From positions 1 through 55,247 of the forward strand of contig JANYEL010000174.1 in the NCBI GenBank assembly GCA_025363155.1: a stretch of 55,247 bases of DNA. The letters are read 5' to 3'. The position numbers and the translations under genes are program-made. The notes under the pieces are model-generated. The model did no database searches and had not been told where the DNA came from. It worked only from the letters and a program-made list of their open reading frames with translations. Position 1 is the stretch's first letter; each line of letters starts with the position of its first letter. Below, piece by piece: positions 26,965 through 36,975 of the stretch. This DNA is from Moraxellaceae bacterium. Its GTDB lineage: Bacteria; Pseudomonadota; Gammaproteobacteria; Pseudomonadales; Moraxellaceae.

Positions 26965-28284
26965 ATGTCTCCATTTTTGATCACATTGATCTGGTATCGG
27001 TCTATATGGCTGATGTTGCCTATGGCGTTGGTATTTGCTTCCTGCGCGACTGATGCTGCACCACTCTCACTGAATGCAGCGCTCACCATTGCCGAGCAGA
27101 ATTCGCCAGAACTTAAGGCTAACAACGCCCAAATTGATGCAGCACAATCAGCAGATATACCTGCTGGATCACTACCGAATCCAAAAATCTACGCGGGTCT
27201 CGACAATTTTCCCGTTACGGGCAATGCGGCTGGGCAGCTAAACAGAGACAACATGACGATGTCAAAGTTCGGCATCATGCAGGATATTCCCAATGCGGCT
27301 AAACGACGAGCGCAAGTCGATGTGAGTAATGCCAAGGTCGATGTCGCGCAAGCACAGCGACCGATTACAAGTTTAAAGTTACGAGAAAATACCGCTATTG
27401 CGTGGTTTAACCGTTACTACTTAGAACGCAAAATTGCGTTATTCAATTCCTTATTCTCCGAAAATAAGTTGCTTGCTCAAACTGTGCGCGCGCAAATTGC
27501 TTCGGGTCGTAGTCAAGTCACAGATGCTGTACTACCTCAACAGGAAGCTGCACAACTTGAAGACCAACTGGATGATTTGAACCGTGATTTGAGCAAAGCA
27601 AAATCAGCATTACGTCGTTATCTAGGGGTACAGTCTGGGAATGGCTTCGATCAAAATGTTGATCAAATGCTCACTCAAGATGCACCCGAATTGCCGATCA
27701 ACGCAGAACAATTACACCAACACTTGCATCATCACCCTGAGCTACAAGCATTTACCGCAGAATCTGAATTGGCTGATGCCAAAATCGCAGAAGCACGATC
27801 TCTGAAAAAATCTGATATGAGCGTTGAGTTTGGTTATTATCACCGCGCACCTCAGTTTGGCGACATGATCGGCGTGCAACTGACCTATGAACTCCCTATC
27901 TTCACATCCCATCGTATCGATCCTTTGATTGCCGCAGCAATGTCTGAACAAGAGGATATTGATGCTCAGCGCGAAGTGATATTGCGCGACCACACCAATA
28001 TGCTGGAAAACGATTTGGCGGATTACGTTGCGCTGAATCGACAACTTGAGCGCGCAAATTCAACTGAATTACCGCTCACACAGCAGAAAGTCGCCTTACA
28101 GCTTGCCAGCTATCAAGCAGGCAAAGCTGATCTCATTGCAGTCCTGACGACTCGCCGCGAACTCATTGAACAACGCCTCAAAATAATCACTCTTGAAAAT
28201 ATGCGTGCCGTCACCGCAGCGCAACTCTATTACGCTTATGGCGGAGGTAGTGTTGATGACCTACAGGGAGCAAATATCAAATGA
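26965..28284 (+). CDS. cusC: Outer-membrane factor of the Cu/Ag RND pump (CusC-like)
   Basis: This 439-residue TolC-family channel has a signal peptide (ending CATDAAP, possibly lipidated at the Cys) and two repeats of paired long helices, for example LSLNAALTIAEQNSPELKAN and LPQQEAAQLEDQLDDLNRDL. The start at 26965 follows TGAGGG; the longer frame opens with GTG. The stop overlaps the cusB start. It would form the outer-membrane exit for CusA/CusB. Confidence 0.84.
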   Translation: MSPFLITLIWYRSIWLMLPMALVFASCATDAAPLSLNAALTIAEQNSPELKANNAQIDAAQSADIPAGSLPNPKIYAGLDNFPVTGNAAGQLNRDNMTMSKFGIMQDIPNAAKRRAQVDVSNAKVDVAQAQRPITSLKLRENTAIAWFNRYYLERKIALFNSLFSENKLLAQTVRAQIASGRSQVTDAVLPQQEAAQLEDQLDDLNRDLSKAKSALRRYLGVQSGNGFDQNVDQMLTQDAPELPINAEQLHQHLHHHPELQAFTAESELADAKIAEARSLKKSDMSVEFGYYHRAPQFGDMIGVQLTYELPIFTSHRIDPLIAAAMSEQEDIDAQREVILRDHTNMLENDLADYVALNRQLERANSTELPLTQQKVALQLASYQAGKADLIAVLTTRRELIEQRLKIITLENMRAVTAAQLYYAYGGGSVDDLQGANIK

Positions 28285-29810
28285 AGCATCCAAATATAAA
28301 ATTAGCAGGATTAGTGGTTGCGATTGGTGCTGCTCTCGGCGTGGGAAGTAGTGTGGGATATTGGTACGCTAATCACCAGATGCAACACATGTCAGATATG
28401 GCTCAAGGTGGTACTCAAGGTAATGCCAAAGCATTGTACTGGTTCGATCCGATGAAGCCAGATCAACATTTTGATAAGCCGGGCAAGTCGCCTTTTATGG
28501 ATATGCAACTGGTAGCCAAATATGCGGACAGTGGCAGTGATGGCAGTGCAGCCAATGCCATGAGTATCAAAATTGATCCAAACATCACCCAAAATTTAGG
28601 AGTTCGTGTGGCTCAAGTTGTACAAGGTATCCTTAATAGCGGTATTACCGTGACAGGTACGATCCAACTCAATGATCGTCTGGTTGCGGTCATGCAGACG
28701 CGCAGCAATGGTTTTGTGGAACGAGTTTATGCCCGCGCTGCTGGGGATTTGGTTGCAAAAGGTTCACCTATTGCTGACCTGCTTGTGCCTGACTGGGCTG
28801 CTGCACAGATTGAATACCTAGCTGTGCTCAAGATGGGCGATCAGTCTCTCATCAATGCCGCAAGACAAAGATTACAGTTGCTCGGCATGCCTGCAGATTT
28901 GATTGCCCGTGTTGAAAAAACACGACAACCTCAAGCTACGATCACATTGTCAGCCCCGATCAGTGGCGTCATTCAAACCTTGGACGTTCGCTCTGGTATG
29001 ACATTGAGTGCTGGTCAAACGCTGGTAAAGATTAACGGATTGGATAGTGTTTGGTTGGAAGCGGCTGTGCCTGAAGCACAAGCTGGTGAGATTCGAGTGG
29101 GCAACTTGATCACTGCACATTTAACGGCTTATCCGAGTGACACCTTTCACGGCAAAGTCATTGCGGTTTTACCTGATTTGAATATGGAGAGTCGAACACT
29201 GCGAGTGAGAGTTGAGTTACCGAATCGCAGTGGTCAGTTAAAACAGGGCATGTTTGCACAAGTCCAATTGCAGACGGGAAATAGCCAAGCTCAGTTACTC
29301 ATCCCTGAAGAAGCGGTAATCCGTACAGGCCCACGGAATGTCGTTATTTTGGCGTTAGAAGGCGGTCACTTCCAACCTGTACAAGTAGAACTCGGACAAG
29401 CTATGAATGGTCAGATCGCCATTTTGAGCGGATTACAGGCGGGTCAGAAGGTGGTTGCATCGGGACAGTTCTTGATTGACTCCGAAGCCAGTTTGCAAGG
29501 TGTACTTGCACAGATGAACTCTGGTAATCCTATTTCGACAAAGATGCCTGCTGCTACAGCATCTCAATACCAAGGCATGGGTAAGGTGGAGTCGATTACT
29601 GACGCTGACATCACCATCTCGCATCATCCTATCTCTGCTATCGGTTGGGGTGCGATGACCATGACGTTTAAATTACCTGACGCGAAAATGGCTACTAGGA
29701 TCAGGGTGGGTGATCAAGTCAATTTTGGCTTCAACCCAGTGAACTATGATTATGTCATTGCGACTCTGGTGAAGACTACGGACAGTGCCATGCAGGGGAA
29801 TCAGCCATGA
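28281..29810 (+). CDS. cusB: Periplasmic adaptor CusB with fused CusF-like C-terminal domain
   Basis: This 509-residue membrane-fusion protein is anchored by an N-terminal helix. It has the heavy-metal-binding segment [16 protein letters not shown] and MDMQLV, then barrel-sandwich, alpha-hairpin and beta-barrel domains ([18 protein letters not shown]). The last 80 residues (from [20 protein letters not shown], through [12 protein letters not shown]) read like a CusF metallochaperone with a Trp/Met Cu(I) site. The fusion lets the adaptor carry its own metal donor. It overlaps cusA by four bases. Confidence 0.88.
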   Translation: MKHPNIKLAGLVVAIGAALGVGSSVGYWYANHQMQHMSDMAQGGTQGNAKALYWFDPMKPDQHFDKPGKSPFMDMQLVAKYADSGSDGSAANAMSIKIDPNITQNLGVRVAQVVQGILNSGITVTGTIQLNDRLVAVMQTRSNGFVERVYARAAGDLVAKGSPIADLLVPDWAAAQIEYLAVLKMGDQSLINAARQRLQLLGMPADLIARVEKTRQPQATITLSAPISGVIQTLDVRSGMTLSAGQTLVKINGLDSVWLEAAVPEAQAGEIRVGNLITAHLTAYPSDTFHGKVIAVLPDLNMESRTLRVRVELPNRSGQLKQGMFAQVQLQTGNSQAQLLIPEEAVIRTGPRNVVILALEGGHFQPVQVELGQAMNGQIAILSGLQAGQKVVASGQFLIDSEASLQGVLAQMNSGNPISTKMPAATASQYQGMGKVESITDADITISHHPISAIGWGAMTMTFKLPDAKMATRIRVGDQVNFGFNPVNYDYVIATLVKTTDSAMQGNQP

Positions 29811-32800
29811 TTGCCCGTATTATTCGTGGATCAATTGCTAATCGTTTCTTGGTAATACTCGCGGCAGTGTTTATTACGGCATGGGGCGTCTGGGCAGTCA
29901 AAAATACACCTATTGATGCACTGCCAGACTTGTCTGATGTCCAAGTGATTATTCGTACCAGCTATCCCGGTCAAGCACCGCAGATTGTTGAAAATCAGGT
30001 GACGTATCCATTAACAACCACCATGTTATCAGTACCCGGAGCCAAGACTGTCCGTGGTTACTCATTCTTCGGAGATTCCTTTGTCTATGTGATTTTTGAT
30101 GAGGGAACTGACCTGTACTGGGCGCGTTCGCGGGTACTCGAATATCTGAATCAACTGCAAGGTCGTCTGCCTGCATCCGCTAAAACTTCACTCGGCCCCG
30201 ATGCCACAGGCGTGGGTTGGGTGTATGAATACGCCTTGGTGGATAAAACGGGGCAACACGACCTGTCGCAGCTGCGTAGCATTCAAGATTGGTTCTTAAA
30301 ATACGAGCTTAAAAGTCTGACTAATGTGGCAGAAGTTGCCAGCATTGGCGGAATGGTTAAGCAGTATCAGGTCGTCCTTGATCCAATCAAAATGGCGGCG
30401 TATCAAATCCCCCTCAATAAAGTCATCGACGCCATCCAAAAAGCCAATCAGGAAACAGGTGGATCGGTACTGGAGATGGGCGAATCTGAATATATGGTAC
30501 GCGCGTCTGGCTACCTCAAAACGCTGGATGATTTTCGCAACATCCCTCTATCCACTTCTACCAATGGCATCCCCGTTTTGCTGGGTCAAGTTGCGACTAT
30601 CCAGCTCGCGCCAGAAATGCGCCGAGGTCTTGCTGAACTCAATGGGCAAGGCGAAGTGGTTGGTGGCGTGATCATTCTACGCGCAGGAAAAAATGCACGC
30701 GAAACGATTGTCGCCGTCAAAACCAAATTAAATGAACTCAAAAAAAGCCTACCCGCTGGTGTAGAGGTAGTCACGACTTATGATCGCAGTCAATTAATTG
30801 ATCGTGCGGTAGATAATCTTAGTCATAAGCTGCTGGAAGAATTCATTGTTGTGGCGTTGGTCTGCGCCCTTTTTCTCTGGCACTTTCGCTCAGCACTGGT
30901 TGCGATCATTTCCTTGCCGCTCGGTATATTGATTGCGTTTATCGCCATGCACTATCAAGGTATTAACGCCAACATCATGTCACTGGGCGGGATCGCTATT
31001 GCCATTGGCGCGATGGTGGATGCCGCCGTAGTGATGATTGAAAATGCCCATAAACACATCGAAGCGTGGCAGCATGACCATCCCGATCAAGTGCTACAAA
31101 GCGATATGCGCTGGCTCATCATTGCTAATTCAGCAAGTGAAGTCGGGCCAGCATTGTTCTTTTGCTTACTGATCATCACACTTTCGTTTATTCCGATCTT
31201 TACCCTGCAAGCCCAAGAGGGTCGCTTGTTTGCGCCGCTGGCGTTTACTAAAACCTATGCGATGGCTGGGGCTGCGATTCTATCGATCACCTTAGTACCC
31301 GTGTTAATGGGTTACTGGATTCGCGGCAAGCTGCCCAGTGAACAGAAGAACCCCCTCAATCGCGGGTTAATCCGTCTCTATCGTCCGATGCTGGATGCGG
31401 TACTCCGCCGACCTAAGACCACATTGTTGGTGGCATTTGTCATCTTACTCACCAGCCTGTGGCCGATTAGTCAACTGGGTGGTGAGTTTATGCCTGCAAT
31501 GGACGAAGGCGACTTGTTGTATATGCCGTCAGCTTTGCCCGGCATATCGGTTGCAAAAGTCTCAGAACTACTACAGCAAACAGATCGCTTGATTAAAACC
31601 GTACCTGAAGTGGCGACGGTATTTGGTAAAGCAGGACGTGCTGAAAGTGCGACCGACCCCGCACCGATGGAGATGTTCGAGACCACGATTCAATTCAAAC
31701 CGCGCTCTGAATGGCGTAAAGGGATGACGCCAGACAAATTGATCAATGAACTAGATCACGTCGTCAAAGTGCCCGGACTGACCAACATCTGGGTGCCACC
31801 CATTCGCAACCGTATTGACATGTTAGCGACAGGAATTAAAAGTCCTATTGGCGTCAAAGTGTCGGGAACCAATCTTGCTGATATAGACCAAGTGACCAAA
31901 TCGATTGAACAGGTCGCCAAAGGGGTATCTGGCGTCAGTTCTGCGCTGGCTGAACGACTGATGGGTGGGCGCTATGTCGATGTCACGATTGATCGCGTTG
32001 CGGCTGCGCGCTACGGACTCAATATTGCCGATTTACAAACTGTCATTTCCACGGCTGTTGGTGGTGAGAACGTCGGCGAAACGGTTGAAGGACTTGCGCG
32101 TTATCCAATTAATGTCCGCTATCCGCGTGAGATTCGAGACTCGTTGGAGGGGCTGCGCAATCTACCGATCCTGACCAATAGCGGCCAACAGATCACCCTT
32201 GGCACTGTGGCCAATATCAGCATCAGTGACGGGCCGCCTATGTTGAAGAGTGAGAATGCGCGTCCTACGGGCTGGGTGTATATCGATGTACGCGGGCGCG
32301 ACTTGTCATCCGTGGTGGCTGATCTACGTCAAGCCATCGCCAAGAATGTGCAACTCAAAGCAGGGATGAGCATCACCTATTCAGGTCAGTTTGAGTTTTT
32401 AGAACGTGCCAATGCACGTTTGAAATTGGTTATTCCTGCAACGCTGCTGATTATTTTTGTCCTACTTTACCTGATTTTTAAGGACATCCAAGATGCCGTA
32501 ATGATCATGGTGACGTTGCCGTTCGCCTTGGTCGGCGGTGTTTGGTTTCTCTATCTGGCGGGCTACAACCTTTCAGTGGCAACGGGTGTGGGCTTTATTG
32601 CACTGGCTGGGGTATCTGCCGAGTTTGGGGTGGTGATGTTGTTTTACCTCAAACAAGCGATTGCCAGTGCCGAGGCAAAATCTGAAACCCAAGCTTTGAC
32701 TGAGCCAGAGCTGGACGATGCGATTCGTTCAGGAGCGGTACTACGAGTTCGTCCTAAAGCCATGACCGTGGCGGTCATTCTGGCAGGTCTGATTCCCATC

Positions 32801-32953
32801 CTTTTGGGCAGTGGTACAGGGTCAGAGGTGATGAGTCGAATTGCGGTGCCAATGGTCGGTGGCATGGTCACTGCGCCTTTATTGTCGATGTTTGTTATTC
32901 CCGCTGCGTATCGCTTGCTACGCAGACGGATTCTTAAGGCTGATAAAGCCTAA
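29807..32953 (+). CDS. cusA: Cu(I)/Ag(I) RND efflux pump CusA
   Basis: This 1048-residue inner-membrane pump shows the copper/silver RND signature [19 protein letters not shown] in helix IV, plus [13 protein letters not shown] and [18 protein letters not shown]. It carries Met-rich positions along the path (for example [16 protein letters not shown]). This class differs from the divalent czcA in the window (IGMLVDAAVVVVEN). It should expel periplasmic and cytoplasmic Cu(I) or Ag(I) through CusC. cusF follows 40 bases after the stop. Confidence 0.92.
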   Translation: MIARIIRGSIANRFLVILAAVFITAWGVWAVKNTPIDALPDLSDVQVIIRTSYPGQAPQIVENQVTYPLTTTMLSVPGAKTVRGYSFFGDSFVYVIFDEGTDLYWARSRVLEYLNQLQGRLPASAKTSLGPDATGVGWVYEYALVDKTGQHDLSQLRSIQDWFLKYELKSLTNVAEVASIGGMVKQYQVVLDPIKMAAYQIPLNKVIDAIQKANQETGGSVLEMGESEYMVRASGYLKTLDDFRNIPLSTSTNGIPVLLGQVATIQLAPEMRRGLAELNGQGEVVGGVIILRAGKNARETIVAVKTKLNELKKSLPAGVEVVTTYDRSQLIDRAVDNLSHKLLEEFIVVALVCALFLWHFRSALVAIISLPLGILIAFIAMHYQGINANIMSLGGIAIAIGAMVDAAVVMIENAHKHIEAWQHDHPDQVLQSDMRWLIIANSASEVGPALFFCLLIITLSFIPIFTLQAQEGRLFAPLAFTKTYAMAGAAILSITLVPVLMGYWIRGKLPSEQKNPLNRGLIRLYRPMLDAVLRRPKTTLLVAFVILLTSLWPISQLGGEFMPAMDEGDLLYMPSALPGISVAKVSELLQQTDRLIKTVPEVATVFGKAGRAESATDPAPMEMFETTIQFKPRSEWRKGMTPDKLINELDHVVKVPGLTNIWVPPIRNRIDMLATGIKSPIGVKVSGTNLADIDQVTKSIEQVAKGVSGVSSALAERLMGGRYVDVTIDRVAAARYGLNIADLQTVISTAVGGENVGETVEGLARYPINVRYPREIRDSLEGLRNLPILTNSGQQITLGTVANISISDGPPMLKSENARPTGWVYIDVRGRDLSSVVADLRQAIAKNVQLKAGMSITYSGQFEFLERANARLKLVIPATLLIIFVLLYLIFKDIQDAVMIMVTLPFALVGGVWFLYLAGYNLSVATGVGFIALAGVSAEFGVVMLFYLKQAIASAEAKSETQALTEPELDDAIRSGAVLRVRPKAMTVAVILAGLIPILLGSGTGSEVMSRIAVPMVGGMVTAPLLSMFVIPAAYRLLRRRILKADKA

Positions 32954-32993
32954 TGCTGTTCCCCTGTTGTTGTTTTCCTATGAGGATATTGCG

Positions 32994-33437
32994 ATGAATA
33001 AATTTACGGCTGCAATTTTAGTAACGCTGATGCTGGGTACTTCTTTATCGGCTCTGGCTGATGACAGCATGAAAGGGATGGATATGAGCAACATGCCGAT
33101 GATGGACAAGACATCAAATAGTGCTGCCAAAGGCAGTCAGTCGATGTCAGCCGAATGTATGCGCAACATGGATATGGATAAGATGTCAATGAAGTCATCT
33201 AAAGGCGATAAGGCTGCTTGCGGTGTCGGTGTCATCACAAGCATTGATGCCACTAAAGACATTGTTGTTTTGAACCATCAAGCTATCAAAGCATTGAACT
33301 GGCCTGCGATGAAAATGGGCTTCAAAGTAGCAGATCACAAACTGCTGGATGGGTTGAAAGTAGGTCAGAAGGTCTGCTTTGAACTGAAAACTGACCGTGG
33401 GAATGAGGTCGTGACGAGCATTATGCCGACGAAGTGA
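32994..33437 (+). CDS. cusF: Periplasmic metallochaperone CusF, copy 1
   Basis: This 147-residue protein has a signal peptide (FTAAILVTLMLGTSLSALA), a Met-rich linker (MKGMDMSNMPMMDK) and the small OB-fold with the Cu(I) ligands His, Trp, Met, Met in NHQAIKALNWPAMKMGF. It delivers Cu(I) to CusB. The start at 32994 follows GAGGATATTGCG. A paralogue with the same start region is at 36396. Confidence 0.88.
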   Translation: MNKFTAAILVTLMLGTSLSALADDSMKGMDMSNMPMMDKTSNSAAKGSQSMSAECMRNMDMDKMSMKSSKGDKAACGVGVITSIDATKDIVVLNHQAIKALNWPAMKMGFKVADHKLLDGLKVGQKVCFELKTDRGNEVVTSIMPTK

Positions 33438-33504
33438 TTCTTTAGTATTTCCAGTTTGACGAAAAAATTAATTAGGTGAATTTAAGAAATAATACTTACC
33501 AAAA

Positions 33505-33535
33505 TCGCCGAACGTACCCCAAGTGCCTTCGGCGA
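33505..33535. terminator. Hairpin downstream of cusF
   Basis: TCGCCGAA-N15-TTCGGCGA has perfect 8-bp arms in the 218-bp gap between cusF and the Ni/Co regulator. There is no T run, so it could be a rho-dependent or regulatory stem. The gap holds nothing else clear besides the promoter region of the next gene. Confidence 0.45.
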
Positions 33536-33646
33536 CTCTTAGTAGATTACAGCTGAATCTGGCTCAGTTTTGTTTAGCTATTTAAAAATAAAACTTCATC
33601 TTAACTTGAAAAAATATCTTTACCGCATCCTGTGGGGGAGGATACC

Positions 33647-33657
33647 ATACCCCCTAT
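33647..33657 (+). promoter_or_regulatory. RcnR/CsoR-type operator over the regulator's start codon
   Basis: ATA-CCCCC-TAT, a C tract flanked by an inverted repeat, lies on the start codon, with a G tract TGTGGGGGAGG just upstream (33631-33641). Known RcnR and DmeR sites are G/C tracts bordered by AT-rich inverted repeats, so autoregulation and control of the exporter are likely. Confidence 0.6.
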
Positions 33658-33922
33658 GACAACGCACTCATCACACCCCGACATCATCAAACGCCTGAAG
33701 CGAGCCAAAGGTCACTTAGAAAGTACCATTGCAATGCTCGAAGCAGGACGCGCCTGTATTGATATTGCCCAGCAGCTACAAGCAGTTGAAGGTGCTATCA
33801 GCAACGCTAAGAAAACTTTGGTGCATGATCATATTGACCACTGTCTTGAACATGCTTTGAAAGATGGTTCACCCACCAGTGAATCCATTGAAGAATTTAA
33901 ACAAATCACTAAATACTTGTAG
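33656..33922 (+). CDS. CsoR/RcnR-family metal repressor
   Basis: This 88-residue all-helical repressor opens with MTTHSSHPDIIKRLKRAKGHLES. It has a Cys in RACIDIAQQLQAV and a His-x3-Cys pair in DHIDHCLEHAL, with an N-terminal His. These fill the CsoR Cys-His-Cys positions while the N-terminal His is an RcnR trait. The gene pairs with a NicO exporter eight bases downstream, so Ni or Co sensing is the best guess. Confidence 0.83.
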   Translation: MTTHSSHPDIIKRLKRAKGHLESTIAMLEAGRACIDIAQQLQAVEGAISNAKKTLVHDHIDHCLEHALKDGSPTSESIEEFKQITKYL

Positions 33923-33930
33923 ACCTCACC

Positions 33931-35064
33931 ATGACTGAATTCTCAACACTCTTACAACAAGGCAATGCTTGGTTGTTTATTCCAAGTGCAATATTGCTGG
34001 GTGCGCTACATGGGCTTGAGCCGGGGCACTCTAAAACCATGATGGCGGCGTTTATCGTCGCAGTTCGTGGCACAGTCGGCCAAGCTGTTTTATTAGGTCT
34101 ATCTGCAACGCTTTCGCACACGGCGATTGTTTGGCTAGTGGCGCTCAGTGGCATGTATTTTGGTCGTAATTGGAATGCGGAAGCGACAGAGCCTTATTTT
34201 CAAGTTGCTTCAGCGGTTTTGATTATCTGTATTGCGCTTTGGATGATGTGGCGTACTTGGCGTCACCAGAACCTTGCAGGTCACGGTCATTCTCATGACG
34301 ATCATGATCACTCACACGATCATCATGACGAAAGTAAGCGCATTGATACAGGTCATGGTGTTGTTCGACTAGATGTTTTTGAGGACGGCGTACCACCACG
34401 TTTTCGCCTGTATCAAGAAGATAAACATGGTCATGTTTGGCCTGCAAGTGAGGTTAGAATCGAAACTGAGCGCGATGATGGCAGTAAACAACTCTTCACT
34501 TTTGTCCATCGTGACGGATACATAGAGTCTGAGCGTGAAATTCCTGAGCCGCATCAATTCACAGCGCGTCTGAGTCTAGGTCACGCGAATCATAGCCATG
34601 ATTACGATGTCGAGTTTACTGAGCATGGTCACGCCCATGATCATGGTACGGGTATGACAGAAGAGTTATTTATTTCGGGATCAGAATATCAAGACCCGCA
34701 TGAACTTGCTCATGCGAATGACATTCGTCGTCGTTTCGCCAGTCGAGAAGTCACGACAGGTCAAATTGTGATGTTTGGACTCACGGGCGGGCTAATTCCA
34801 TGTCCTGCTTCAATCACAATACTGTTGATTTGCCTTCAACTGAAGAAAGTTGCGCTCGGAGCCACTTTGGTACTCTGCTTTAGTATTGGATTAGCGATGA
34901 CAATGGTGATGTCTGGTGTTTTAGCTGCACTCAGCGTTAAACATGTCTCGAAACGTTGGAGTGGATTTGGTGAGTTTGCACGTAAAGCTCCCTATTTCTC
35001 TGGTGCCTTGATTTTAATGGTCGGATTTTATATGGGCTATCAAGGCTTGGCTGTATTGATCTAG
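33931..35064 (+). CDS. NicO-family nickel/cobalt exporter (RcnA/NcrB-like)
   Basis: This 377-residue membrane protein has the NicO opening motif ALHGLEPGHSKTMMAAF and LSATLSHTAIVW. A long His-rich cytoplasmic or periplasmic loop (HGHSHDDHDHSHDHHDE, then HSHDYDVEFTEHGHAHDHG) is followed by TGGLIPCPASITILL. It exports Ni2+/Co2+ with the upstream repressor. It is longer than E. coli RcnA because of about 90 extra loop residues with a beta-rich insert (VPPRFRLYQEDKHGHVW). Confidence 0.86.
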   Translation: MTEFSTLLQQGNAWLFIPSAILLGALHGLEPGHSKTMMAAFIVAVRGTVGQAVLLGLSATLSHTAIVWLVALSGMYFGRNWNAEATEPYFQVASAVLIICIALWMMWRTWRHQNLAGHGHSHDDHDHSHDHHDESKRIDTGHGVVRLDVFEDGVPPRFRLYQEDKHGHVWPASEVRIETERDDGSKQLFTFVHRDGYIESEREIPEPHQFTARLSLGHANHSHDYDVEFTEHGHAHDHGTGMTEELFISGSEYQDPHELAHANDIRRRFASREVTTGQIVMFGLTGGLIPCPASITILLICLQLKKVALGATLVLCFSIGLAMTMVMSGVLAALSVKHVSKRWSGFGEFARKAPYFSGALILMVGFYMGYQGLAVLI

Positions 35065-35097
35065 CTCAATGTGTATTGAAACCTTTTGGATTGTTTA

Positions 35098-35691
35098 ATG
35101 GAAAGTATCAACCAGTCACTATTTTTGCAAATCAACGCCAACTTGAATACTCCTTCGTGGATCATTCAAGCTGCAACGATTGCTGCTGATGATTTCATCT
35201 TCGGCATCCCTTTACTCTTGTTAGTCATGTGGTTTTGGGGTGGCGAAAAACTCCGCCATATTGCATTAATGGCATTTTGTGTGTGCTTTATCTCGTTGGG
35301 CTTGAATCAACTTATTGGTATGGTTTGGCAACATCCTCGACCTTCGATGATTGGCTTGGGTCATACGTTTATTGCCCACGCGATGGACTCCTCTTTTCCA
35401 AGTGATCACATGACTGTTTTTAGCGCGCTGGCAGTGACATTCATTTTTCAACGATTGTTCAAGATTGGTATAGCTTTAACATTGATTGGCATTGTCGTCG
35501 GATGGTCGCGTGTTTTTCTCGGTGCTCATTTTCCGTTTGATATGTTTGGTGCCGTTGGCGTCACTTTCTTGGGATATGGCATAGTAGTTTCTTTGTGGCA
35601 GAACGCTGGCGTGAGGTTGATTGAATTTATTGAATCGTTGTATAGAAAGCTATTTGCATTGCCAATAAATAAAGGTTGGGTTAAATACTAA
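35098..35691 (+). CDS. PAP2-family membrane phosphatase (BcrC-like)
   Basis: This 197-residue membrane protein has the three PAP2 signature parts QHPRPS, FPSDHMT and SRVFLGAHFPFD, and about six helices. BcrC-type enzymes dephosphorylate undecaprenyl pyrophosphate in envelope recycling. It follows the Ni/Co exporter by 33 bases and may share its transcript; a role in metal stress is inference only. The start at 35098 is the first ATG with a plausible helix; a TTG lies 12 bases upstream. Confidence 0.83.
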   Translation: MESINQSLFLQINANLNTPSWIIQAATIAADDFIFGIPLLLLVMWFWGGEKLRHIALMAFCVCFISLGLNQLIGMVWQHPRPSMIGLGHTFIAHAMDSSFPSDHMTVFSALAVTFIFQRLFKIGIALTLIGIVVGWSRVFLGAHFPFDMFGAVGVTFLGYGIVVSLWQNAGVRLIEFIESLYRKLFALPINKGWVKY

Positions 35692-35779
35692 ATGTTTTCA
35701 GAAACTTCTGATTCTTAGGTGATTTGTAATCACTTTACCACCATGTTGCCAATTTTTGAGGATGCCGATAGTATAAAGC

Positions 35780-36205
35780 ATGCGTACCCTACGACTGATT
35801 TTCACATTCTTTTTGTCCTTTGCTATCCTCACTGTAGGATCGGCAGCGGTTGCGATGCCAGTCGATAATCCATGTTCAATGCAGCAAATGCAGACTAGCA
35901 CTGATGAAATGGCGGCGCCTGCGACATCATCAATGATGATGTCCATGAACATGTCAGACCCGCAATCTATGTCAAATATGGATTGTATGAAAGTCGCCAA
36001 GAAGCATTCTACCTATACTTGCCATTGTAAGTCTGGGCAAGATTGCGCAATGTATAACGCACAACTTGCTTATCCTGTTTCCACCTTATTCATTACCCTG
36101 CCTACACCGCAATATTTGATTGCGCAGCACATTGTTGCCCAGTCCACTCAGTTTCTCCCTTCGCCTGATCTCTTCGGATTGTGGCGACCGCCACGCGCAA
36201 TTTAA
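35780..36205 (+). CDS. Small Met/Cys/His-rich secreted protein, copy 2
   Basis: This 141-residue protein is a close paralogue of the 26451 protein: same signal peptide type, SSMMMSMNMSD, MDCMKVAKKH, CHCKSGQDCAMYN and DLFGLWRPPRAI. It now stands in front of a scar of a cusC start rather than cusC itself. The upstream 88 bp are also related between the copies. Confidence 0.72.
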   Translation: MRTLRLIFTFFLSFAILTVGSAAVAMPVDNPCSMQQMQTSTDEMAAPATSSMMMSMNMSDPQSMSNMDCMKVAKKHSTYTCHCKSGQDCAMYNAQLAYPVSTLFITLPTPQYLIAQHIVAQSTQFLPSPDLFGLWRPPRAI

Positions 36206-36330
36206 TTCTCTCTTTGATTTAAAGGTTCATTGGTTTTAATGCCATTGATCCGTTTTTATGTGCTTGTTTATTCCTCACATGTGTGAGAAATGAAGGCACA
36301 ACACCATTCTTAGTGACATTGATCTGGCGT
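36206..36330 (+). pseudogene. Scar of a lost cusC start after copy 2
   Basis: The 36206-36330 stretch aligns with the leader and first codons of cusC at 26877-26998. Shared pieces are AGGTTCATTGG, an ATGAAGGCA that corresponds to ATGAGGGCA, and ACATTGATCTGG. It breaks off near GATCTGG. The first frame ends at once (TTCTTAG). So a second cusCBA was deleted, leaving copy 2 of the secreted protein next to cusF copy 2. Confidence 0.7.
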
Positions 36331-36395
36331 AAGTCATGGCAAATTTATGCCTGAATTGCGACTTACGCATACTTTTATCTTGGGAGGATATTGCG

Positions 36396-36809
36396 ATGAA
36401 TAAATTTACGATTTCTGTTTTGACCACCCTTATGCTAGGTGCTTCATTATCATCGGCGATGGCTGATGACGGCATGAAAGGGATGGATATGAGCAACATG
36501 CCTGCTGGCACATCAATGTCGGCAGGTTCTATGCACGGTATGGATATGGGCAATATGAAAATGAAAGCATCTTCGGATGCTAAGGTTGCTCATGGTGTGG
36601 GTGTCATCAAAAGCATTGATACCCAGACCAAAATGATTGTTTTGAATCATCAAGCGATTAAAGAGTTGAATTGGCCGCCGATGAGCATGGGTTTTAAGGT
36701 GGCTGATCCTAAATTACTGGACGGCTTAAAAGCAGGTCAGAAAGTAAATTTTGAACTGACAGCTCAAGGCACGAAAGAAGTCATGACAGCGATTACACTT
36801 GTTAAATAG
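36396..36809 (+). CDS. cusF: Periplasmic metallochaperone CusF, copy 2
   Basis: This 137-residue CusF has the signal peptide ISVLTTLMLGASLSSAMA, MKGMDMSNMPAG and the Cu(I) site NHQAIKELNWPPMSMGF. The start at 36396 has the same GAGGATATTGCG leader as copy 1. No pump gene follows; downstream is a copB remnant. Confidence 0.86.
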   Translation: MNKFTISVLTTLMLGASLSSAMADDGMKGMDMSNMPAGTSMSAGSMHGMDMGNMKMKASSDAKVAHGVGVIKSIDTQTKMIVLNHQAIKELNWPPMSMGFKVADPKLLDGLKAGQKVNFELTAQGTKEVMTAITLVK

Positions 36810-36822
36810 ATCGCCGATGTAA

Positions 36823-36957
36823 TATGAGGTTAAGCGGGAGTTCGCACCGTACATTGGTTTTGTATGGACGCGCCGTTTCGGTGAGACCGTGCGTTTCGCC
36901 CGTGAAGACCATCAATCCATTTTTGATCAAGAATTGAATGCTTGTATTTACTTTTGA
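36823..36957 (+). pseudogene. C-terminal remnant of a second copB
   Basis: An open 44-codon stretch without a start reads YEVKREFAPYIGFVWTRRFG and ETVRFAREDHQS, ending at TGA. It matches the end of the CopB barrel (compare YEITRQFAPYVGV in the intact copB). It follows cusF copy 2 by 13 bases. Only the last strands survive and the ending is altered, so it is not functional. Confidence 0.6.
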
Positions 36958-36975
36958 TTTTAAAGGAATAATATT

